Program-made: the position numbers and the translations under genes | Notes under the pieces: model-generated | Seen by the model: only the letters and a program-made list of their open reading frames with translations | The model's database searches: none | What the model was told of the DNA's origin: nothing | Source of the DNA: RGIG5612 sp045604025 | GTDB taxonomy: Bacteria; Bacillota; Clostridia; Lachnospirales; Lachnospiraceae | Assembly: GCA_045604025.1 (NCBI GenBank) | Contig: JAZUNG010000019.1 | Span: 1-21,514 of the forward strand | Reading direction: 5' to 3' | Length of the DNA stretch: 21,514 nt | Part shown: positions 16,600-21,514 of the stretch, one piece after another | Layout of the letters: every line of letters begins with the position of its first letter | Position numbering within the stretch: the first letter of the stretch is position 1

Positions 16600-18081
16600 A
16601 TGTTATTTTATGCTTTATGCTGCGTTTCTGTCATATTTCTGGCAGTAATGTTTTCTGCGATCTTCAGAAGAAGGTTTGAGGAGACAGCGGCACTTGCAGT
16701 TTTTACAGAGATATTGCTGCTTTATGCTGCAGGATTCCTGGGACAGCTGGCCATAGGGGCCATCGCGATCCTGGTCATCTCTGTTATAGCAATGATAGTC
16801 AGTGTGTGTATATGTCTGTCCGCGGCCAGGTTCAAAGAGCTGGCGGTAAATACATTTACTCTTGGATTTGTGGCATTTCTGATCCTTCTTGTACTGATCT
16901 ACAGGATGACAGAGGGACTGACTGTTGATACTGCGGGCAGCGCAGGACCGGTAGTCGAGACGATCAGAAATATGCTGGAGCATAACAATTTCGCCAAAGT
17001 AGGGCTGTCATCAGTGGGCAAGATAGGCTATCAGCCTGGATACGCCCTGTTCGGATTCTTCTTTACTACACTTCAGGGATCATTTTCAGATGCAAATGTG
17101 CTGAGAGGCGCCAATATACTTCTGGCTGCTATGATCTTGCCTATCATGAGCCGTATGAAATGGAGGATCGGATATATCGGTATATTTGTTATTCCGGCCA
17201 TGTATCTGCTTCCGTGGGTGGTATCTTCCAATATCACCATGTACAACGTTGTAAACCCTGATGCTGCCACAGCCATGGTGTTTGCATTCCTGCTGACCAC
17301 ATATATGTGCTGCGAGCAGAGCGGATATGTCTACTGGACACTGGGACTGGGCAGTGCGGTACTGTGCCTGCTGAGACCGGGTGCAGAGTTTATAGCGGCA
17401 CTGATGCTGGTCATCGTGATCATAGATATCGCTGCTCTGGGATTCTTCGAGACCAGGGAACTGTTTGTAAGACCGGGCAGATGGATCTCCATGGTAGCTT
17501 ATATCGCGCTTACTGCAGGAGCATTCCTGTCATGGTGGGTATATGCATTTGAACATGGAATCACCAGAGTATTCGACTGCATCTATATTACTGACGCAAG
17601 GGCAGAGAACTTCGAGAAGATCCTCTCACAGATCACATCTGCCGTAACAGGCAGTGGCACGACCTCCAACGGCCGCATCACATATCTGGTATGGATCATC
17701 ATATTTGCCGTACTAGGCGGAGCCGCAGCTGCACTGGCTGACGGATTCTGGAACAGGATACGCGCAGGCATCCAGGCACTCATAGTGCTCGTTGGATTCG
17801 TTGCATACCTGTACATACTGGCATTTGCCTATACATATATCTTCCCTGTAGGCGTGGATATCACAGAGACTCTGGATATCTTCATGGCTGGATATATCAT
17901 AGCTGCATTCATATTCTTCCTGAACTTCGTGATCCACAAGATCCTGGACAGATTCACGACCTGGGGCAGGCTTATAGTACTGGCTGTCGTAGCCCTGATC
18001 ATAGTGGTCTCACCTGTTAAGGAGGCGTATGCAGTGATGCTGGAAGAAGTGATCAAAAATCCGCTGCAGTTCACTTTGTGA
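16600..18081 (+). CDS. Polytopic membrane protein of unknown function, paired with the GT4 gene
   Basis: A 493-residue integral membrane protein with about 13 predicted transmembrane helices by eye, starting with MLFYALCCVSVIFLAVMFSA and ending near LIVLAVVALIIVV. The longest non-membrane stretch (about 310-350) is polar and includes ITDARAENFEKILSQI. I see no transporter signature or flippase motif. The size, helix number and position after a glycosyltransferase would suit a GT-C-fold glycosyltransferase, a polysaccharide polymerase or an export component, but no diagnostic residue settles this. A strong GGGGGAAG ribosome binding site overlaps the GT4 stop codon and lies about six bases from the ATG. 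The 3' end, including its stop codon, forms one arm of inverted repeats that run into the htrA leader. Confidence 0.75.
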   Translation: MLFYALCCVSVIFLAVMFSAIFRRRFEETAALAVFTEILLLYAAGFLGQLAIGAIAILVISVIAMIVSVCICLSAARFKELAVNTFTLGFVAFLILLVLIYRMTEGLTVDTAGSAGPVVETIRNMLEHNNFAKVGLSSVGKIGYQPGYALFGFFFTTLQGSFSDANVLRGANILLAAMILPIMSRMKWRIGYIGIFVIPAMYLLPWVVSSNITMYNVVNPDAATAMVFAFLLTTYMCCEQSGYVYWTLGLGSAVLCLLRPGAEFIAALMLVIVIIDIAALGFFETRELFVRPGRWISMVAYIALTAGAFLSWWVYAFEHGITRVFDCIYITDARAENFEKILSQITSAVTGSGTTSNGRITYLVWIIIFAVLGGAAAALADGFWNRIRAGIQALIVLVGFVAYLYILAFAYTYIFPVGVDITETLDIFMAGYIIAAFIFFLNFVIHKILDRFTTWGRLIVLAVVALIIVVSPVKEAYAVMLEEVIKNPLQFTL

Positions 18082-18167
18082 TCAATTTAATTACACAAAA
18101 GTGACACATTTTCGGAATATCATCTGAAACAGATGGTGATCAGAAGATCACAAAGTGTTTCAGGAGG
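18072..18167 (+). promoter_or_regulatory. htrA leader with mutually exclusive inverted repeats and Shine-Dalgarno
   Basis: CACTTTGTGATC (18072-18083, covering the stop codon of the upstream gene) is exactly complementary over 12 bases to GATCACAAAGTG (18146-18157). The first arm can instead pair with CACAAAAGTGA (18094-18104), and the last arm can pair with GTGATC (18136-18141) through a 4-base AGAA loop. The Shine-Dalgarno AGGAGG (18162-18167) follows four bases after the last arm. No U-run is present, so this is not a simple terminator. A translational switch, coupling to the upstream gene, or a DNA operator with CAC-N3/4-GTG repeats are all possible. I found no convincing promoter here. 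Confidence 0.5.
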
Positions 18168-18180
18168 CTTTGAAGTAACA

Positions 18181-19665
18181 ATGAGCGAAGAATTTGAGAA
18201 AAAAGACTATTCAGAAGAGAACAGAGAAACCGTAAACGAACAGCGTTCAGATGACCTGAACAGATATGAGTACAGGTACAACTATCAGGACACATCCAGA
18301 TGGGAGTCTGATACCGAAAAATACAATTCCAGACCTGTACAGGTTAAAGAAGAAAAAAAGAAAAAGAAGAAATGGTGGATACCGGTAGTAATAGGCATGG
18401 CAGTACTTCTGGCAGCAATTACTGTCGGTACTATTTTTGGAGTAAGGGCTATAAGAAAATATGGAGAGGAGTCCGGACTGTCTGATCAGATCAGGAATGA
18501 GATCAGAGAAGAGCTGGAAGGGATCCAGAGCGAGATAGCAGATAAGGAAGAGGAGATCCAGAGTACTGCCAAAGTAGGAGAGGCCAGTCTGATCTCAGGA
18601 AATACATCCGGTGGCATCCTGCTCACTGACGTATCCGATGTTGTTGAGGAAGTAATGCCTGCAGTAGTTTCCATTACATCAAGAGAACTGGTCAGCAGCG
18701 GTTATTACTGGGGATTCTTCAACAGAGGCAGCCAGGGCAAGACCCAGGAGGTTGAAAGCGGTATCGGTTCAGGTACCATAGTCGGACAGAACGAGTCCGA
18801 GCTGCTGATCCTCACCAGCTATCATGTAGTAGAAGGCAGCTCCTCACTGTATGTCACATTCTGTGATGAAAGTGCTGTGGACGGATATATAAAGGCAGCC
18901 AGCGAGGCAGATGACATCGCAGTAGTTGCACTGAGACTGGAAGATATCTCCCAGGAAACACTGGACAGCATCAAGATCGCGTCTATCAATCATGAAGATA
19001 TTTCCATCGGTGATGGTGTCATTGTTATCGGAAATGCCCTTGGATATGGACAGAGCGTAACTACCGGTATCGTCAGTGCGCTGGACAGGCAGATCACACT
19101 GGAAAACGGCAAGACCGTTACTGTTGTCCAGACAGATGCAGCCATCAACAATGGTAATTCAGGCGGATGCATGCTGAACTCAAACGGTGAGCTGATCGGT
19201 ATCAGCGAGGCCAAGATCAGCAACAGCGCTGTTGAGGGTATGTGCTATGCCATCTCCATCAGAACATATTATGACAAGATCTCTGAAATGCTGGAGATGG
19301 ATCCCGCCGAGAACGTAGAGATAGGACCCAAGAATGAAGAAGGCACAGAAGAGCTTGTACAGACAGCATTCCTAGGTATCAACGGATACGAGATCAACGA
19401 GCAGCTGGCCAGTGAATATGGCCTGAAGCAGGGCGTTTATATCATGAGCGTTATCTCAGGTACCGGAGCAGAGAAGGCAGGCCTTGAGCAGGGAGACATC
19501 ATTACAGCGATCAACGGAACTCAGATATCGACCATGGCAGCGCTGAAATATGAGCTCGCTGCGCACAGTGTGGGCGATACGGTCAGACTGACCATCATGA
19601 AGAATACAAATAATGGCTATCAGGAGAAGCAGGTAGATGTGGTCCTGAGCGCCAACATAGGATAG
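18181..19665 (+). CDS. htrA: HtrA/DegP-type membrane-anchored serine protease with PDZ domain
   Basis: A 494-residue trypsin-like protease for surface protein quality control. An N-terminal charged cytosolic part (1-64, ending in a Lys run) leads to one transmembrane helix (about 65-89), a coiled coil (95-130), the protease domain (150-375) and one PDZ domain (about 395-475: GVYIMSVISGTGAEKAGLEQ, then GDIITAING). The catalytic triad is His215 in TSYHVVEG (usually TNAHVV), Asp245 in DDIAVVAL and Ser327 in GNSGG. An ATG at 18133 would add 16 residues but lacks a ribosome binding site. The ATG at 18181 follows AGGAGG by 13 bases, a slightly long spacing, and gives the usual acidic N-terminus, so I prefer it. 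Seven bases separate it from the ClpX-like gene, suggesting shared expression of two protein quality-control factors. Confidence 0.93.
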   Translation: MSEEFEKKDYSEENRETVNEQRSDDLNRYEYRYNYQDTSRWESDTEKYNSRPVQVKEEKKKKKKWWIPVVIGMAVLLAAITVGTIFGVRAIRKYGEESGLSDQIRNEIREELEGIQSEIADKEEEIQSTAKVGEASLISGNTSGGILLTDVSDVVEEVMPAVVSITSRELVSSGYYWGFFNRGSQGKTQEVESGIGSGTIVGQNESELLILTSYHVVEGSSSLYVTFCDESAVDGYIKAASEADDIAVVALRLEDISQETLDSIKIASINHEDISIGDGVIVIGNALGYGQSVTTGIVSALDRQITLENGKTVTVVQTDAAINNGNSGGCMLNSNGELIGISEAKISNSAVEGMCYAISIRTYYDKISEMLEMDPAENVEIGPKNEEGTEELVQTAFLGINGYEINEQLASEYGLKQGVYIMSVISGTGAEKAGLEQGDIITAINGTQISTMAALKYELAAHSVGDTVRLTIMKNTNNGYQEKQVDVVLSANIG

Positions 19666-19672
19666 GTTTTAC

Positions 19673-21292
19673 ATGACAGATATTAACAATTTTGATCACA
19701 ATGAAGACAGAGAGAAGGTCTGCAGCGTCTGCCGCAGAAGCGAGAGCAGGGCAGGCAGGATGCTGAGAATGCCGGGCGGAACATTTATCTGCGCAGACTG
19801 TCTTCAGAAAATGCTTGATTCGTTTGAACAGTCAGGATTTGGACCATTTTCGGGCATGCCATTTGGTGGCATGCCCTTTGGTACTTTCCCGGGAGGACCC
19901 GGAAGTGAAGATTTTTCAGCAGGTCCTCCGAACATCGAGGACGGAAATGGTCCCGGATCTTTGGAAAATGTTCATCCCGGAGTGGAGATGCATCCTGGAA
20001 ATGATGAACCGGGAGCACCTGTACCTGAAATAGAGCCTGACGGCAAGCCGTCACCCGGAAACGGAAAGAAGAAACCGGGTCCCAATATCGGCTTTATCAA
20101 TCTGGCAGATCTGACCAGCGGATTGGGATTCAATATGAACCGCAGGCAGCAGGTCAAGAAGAGAGAGCCGGGTGAGAAGGGTGACCCTGTGATCAATCCG
20201 GACAAGGTGTTGCCGCCTCACAAACTGAAGGCCAAACTGGACGAGTATGTCATCGGGCAGGAACATGCCAAGAAGGTTATATCTGTCGCAGTATACAATC
20301 ATTACAAGAGAGTACTGGCGGGTGGTCCCGACGCGGACGATGTGGATATAGAGAAGTCCAACGTCCTGATGATAGGACCTACAGGCAGCGGTAAGACACA
20401 TATAGTCAGAACACTGGCGAGGATGCTGGATGTACCTCTGGCGATCACTGATGCGACCAGCCTGACCGAGGCAGGATATATCGGTGACGATATCGAGAGC
20501 GTACTGTCCAAGCTCCTGGCAGCAGCTGACAATGACGTGGACAAGGCCGAGGTCGGCATCGTATTTATAGACGAGATCGACAAGATCGCGAAGAAGACTT
20601 CCACCAGAGGGCGTGATGTCAGCGGTGAGTCGGTTCAGCAGGGACTCCTCAAGATGCTTGAAGGCAGCGAGGTTGAGGTACCTGTAGGCGCAACCAGCAA
20701 GAATGCGATGGTCCCTCTGACCACTATCAATACCAAGAATATCCTGTTCATCTGCGGCGGAGCGTTCCCGGATCTGGAGGATATCATCAAGGAACGTCTG
20801 ACCCAGACCACATCCATCGGATTCATGGCGGATCTGAAGGATAAGTATGACAACGATGCTGATATCCTCAGCAAGGTTGAGACAGAAGACCTCAGGAAGT
20901 TCGGTATGATCCCTGAGTTCCTCGGAAGACTGCCCATAGTCTGCACGCTGCAGGCACTCACTACAGATATGCTGGTCCAGGTATTCAAGGAGCCCAAGAA
21001 CGCTATCTTAAAGCAGTATCAGAAGCTTCTCGAGCTGGATGAGGTACAGCTGATATTTGAAGATGATGCACTGGCTGCACTGGCAGAGAGAGCCGCCAAG
21101 AAAGAGGCAGGAGCCAGAGGACTGCGCTCCATTATCGAGGAAGTCATGCTGGATATCATGTATGAGATACCGAAGGATGACAGTATCGGCAAGGTAACTA
21201 TAACCAGAGATTATATCGAAAATCATGGCGCTCCCATCATCGAGATTCGCGGAAGCGAAAAACCGGTCAGACAGATAACGGCTGCTGAATAA
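19673..21292 (+). CDS. clpX: ClpX-like AAA+ unfoldase with expanded linker and no RKH loop
   Basis: A 539-residue ClpX-family ATPase. A C4 zinc domain (Cys17, 20, 40, 43) is followed by a Gly/Pro-rich linker of about 130 residues, then the AAA+ module. Walker A is GPTGSGKT (235-242), the pore loop GYIG (268-271, usually GYVG), Walker B IVFIDE (296-301), then RDVSGESVQQGLLKMLEG. The ClpP-docking tripeptide IGF is at 382-384, and the sensor-2 region is GARGLRS (480-486). Where typical ClpX has PPQGGRKHP, this protein has PVGATSKNAMVP (337-348), so the RKH loop that contacts ssrA-type degrons is missing. Typical ClpX is about 420 residues, and the excess is the linker. No clpP, tig or lon is adjacent, so a second, specialised ClpX is possible. 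AGGATAGG overlapping the htrA stop serves as ribosome binding site. Confidence 0.9.
   Translation: MTDINNFDHNEDREKVCSVCRRSESRAGRMLRMPGGTFICADCLQKMLDSFEQSGFGPFSGMPFGGMPFGTFPGGPGSEDFSAGPPNIEDGNGPGSLENVHPGVEMHPGNDEPGAPVPEIEPDGKPSPGNGKKKPGPNIGFINLADLTSGLGFNMNRRQQVKKREPGEKGDPVINPDKVLPPHKLKAKLDEYVIGQEHAKKVISVAVYNHYKRVLAGGPDADDVDIEKSNVLMIGPTGSGKTHIVRTLARMLDVPLAITDATSLTEAGYIGDDIESVLSKLLAAADNDVDKAEVGIVFIDEIDKIAKKTSTRGRDVSGESVQQGLLKMLEGSEVEVPVGATSKNAMVPLTTINTKNILFICGGAFPDLEDIIKERLTQTTSIGFMADLKDKYDNDADILSKVETEDLRKFGMIPEFLGRLPIVCTLQALTTDMLVQVFKEPKNAILKQYQKLLELDEVQLIFEDDALAALAERAAKKEAGARGLRSIIEEVMLDIMYEIPKDDSIGKVTITRDYIENHGAPIIEIRGSEKPVRQITAAE
19853..19882 (+). repeat. Two tandem 15-bp repeats in the ClpX linker
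   Basis: Two adjacent 15-base units (19853-19867 and 19868-19882) differ at one position and each begins with the palindrome GGCATGCC. They encode the GMPFG-GMPFG stretch of the Gly/Pro-rich linker, which suggests linker growth by tandem duplication. Confidence 0.8.
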
Positions 21293-21323
21293 GTATTCCG
21301 GCAAGGCGGCATCTGACCCACCA

Positions 21324-21358
21324 CAGACTTGTAATTTGCGCTTGACAAATCGAGTCTG
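21324..21358. repeat. Inverted repeat enclosing the tRNA promoter -35 box
   Basis: CAGACTTG (21324-21331) pairs with CGAGTCTG (21351-21358, one G-T pair) and ATTTG (21334-21338) with CAAAT (21346-21350), around a 7-base loop. The TTGACA of the tRNA promoter (21342-21347) falls across the loop and inner arm. As RNA from clpX read-through it lacks a U-run, so a regulatory site or 3' stabilising hairpin is as likely as a terminator. Confidence 0.45.
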
Positions 21359-21371
21359 CCGGTTGTAATAT
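21342..21371 (+). promoter_or_regulatory. Promoter of the tRNA-Arg gene
   Basis: A perfect -35 TTGACA (21342-21347) and a -10 TAATAT (21366-21371) are separated by 18 bases. Transcription would start near 21378, about nine bases before the mature tRNA. Its position between clpX and the tRNA supports a separate transcription unit. Confidence 0.7.
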
Positions 21372-21386
21372 ATATCACGCTGACGT

Positions 21387-21460
21387 GTGCATTTAGCTCA
21401 GCTGGATAGAGCGTCTGGCTACGGACCAGAAGGTCGGGGGTTCGAATCCTCTAATGCACG
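21387..21460 (+). tRNA. tRNA-Arg (anticodon ACG)
   Basis: A complete 74-base cloverleaf. The acceptor arm GTGCATT pairs fully with AATGCAC, and the discriminator base is G. The D arm contains GCTCAGCTGGATAGAGC. The anticodon stem TCTGG/CCAGA holds the loop CTACGGA, giving anticodon ACG, which after A34-to-inosine editing reads CGU, CGC and CGA. The T arm GGGGG-TTCGAAT-CCTCT includes two G-U pairs. The 3' CCA is not encoded, so it must be added by the CCA enzyme, as is common for many Firmicute tRNAs. Confidence 0.96.
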
Positions 21461-21475
21461 CTTAACGAGAAGGGA

Positions 21476-21508
21476 GCTTCCCAAATGGGGGGCCGGTTTT
21501 TTTTTTTT
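21476..21508 (+). terminator. Possible terminator after the tRNA, at the sequence end
   Basis: GCTTCCC (21476-21482) can pair with GGGGGGC (21487-21493) over an AAAT loop, with two G-U pairs. A run of twelve T follows at 21497-21508, three bases after the stem. This suits an intrinsic terminator for the tRNA, but the unusual G6, T12 and C4 runs at the very end may partly be sequencing or assembly error. Confidence 0.45.
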
Positions 21509-21514
21509 CCCCAA

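Noticed and set aside
18071..18104. CIRCE or CtsR operator upstream of htrA
   Set aside because: The repeats do not match TTAGCACTC-N9-GAGTGCTAA or the GGTCAAA heptads, so these known heat-shock regulators are not supported.
18071..18110. Simple intrinsic terminator after the membrane-protein gene
   Set aside because: The stem is A/T-rich with a bulge and a 13-base loop, and only four T follow, interrupted and distant from the stem. An alternative-pairing leader fits better.
18133..18180. Upstream ATG for htrA adding 16 residues
   Set aside because: No ribosome binding site precedes it, and the AGGAGG at 18162-18167 lies inside the extension and points to the ATG at 18181.
1..21514. CRISPR array, IS element, prophage or toxin-antitoxin pair
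   Set aside because: No spaced direct repeats, transposase motifs, terminal inverted repeats with target duplications, phage genes or paired small toxin-like genes were found on either strand.

Overview
The window reads as chromosomal DNA from a low-to-mid GC Gram-positive anaerobe of the Clostridia, most likely a Lachnospiraceae-like member. The reasons are the AGA/AGG-rich arginine usage, strong AGGAGG-type ribosome binding sites, tightly packed co-oriented genes, and a pair of large proteins that I recall only from that group (the families named DUF5717 and DUF5716). The genus cannot be told from the sequence. There is no sign of phage, plasmid, IS element or CRISPR array.

Layout. (1) 1-10824, plus strand: one long, nearly gapless gene train. 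It holds the tail of an unknown gene, rarA (replication-associated AAA+ ATPase), a three-gene block of unknown function (1031-aa helical-repeat protein, 424-aa Hsp70/actin-fold protein, 266-aa helical-repeat protein), valS, a 48-aa small protein, and a zinc-ribbon/TPR membrane protein. Gaps run from small overlaps (TAATG, TTGA, TGATG) to 36 bp, so most of it is probably co-transcribed from a promoter outside the window. (2) 10825-11493, minus: a YigZ/IMPACT-family gene abutting the train tail to tail. (3) 11494-11673: divergent promoter region, then a class A penicillin-binding protein (11674-14325, plus). (4) 14331-15236, minus: a PAP2-superfamily membrane protein that has lost all three phosphatase motifs. 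(5) 15298-21292, plus: a WbuB-like GT4 glycosyltransferase, a polytopic membrane protein, an HtrA-type serine protease and a divergent ClpX. (6) 21387-21460: tRNA-Arg(ACG) with its own promoter. The last about 30 bases are homopolymer-rich and look like a terminator and/or a poor sequence end.

How the genes fit together. Much of the window concerns the envelope and protein quality control: peptidoglycan synthesis (PBP1A), glycan transfer (GT4 plus membrane partner), surface proteolysis (HtrA), cytosolic unfolding (ClpX), and a membrane-anchored TPR protein with a helical-repeat region on each side of the membrane. The best candidate for an undescribed system is the three-gene block at 1403-6576. 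It joins a degenerate Hsp70-like nucleotide-binding fold carrying a short C-terminal beta domain to two helical-repeat partners, between rarA and valS. Second is the ClpX, which keeps the ATPase and ClpP-docking motifs but lacks the RKH loop and carries an expanded Gly/Pro-rich linker. Third is the PAP2 pseudoenzyme. Two regulatory regions also stand out: mutually exclusive inverted repeats upstream of htrA, and a 61-bp divergent intergenic region in which both genes lack a Shine-Dalgarno sequence.
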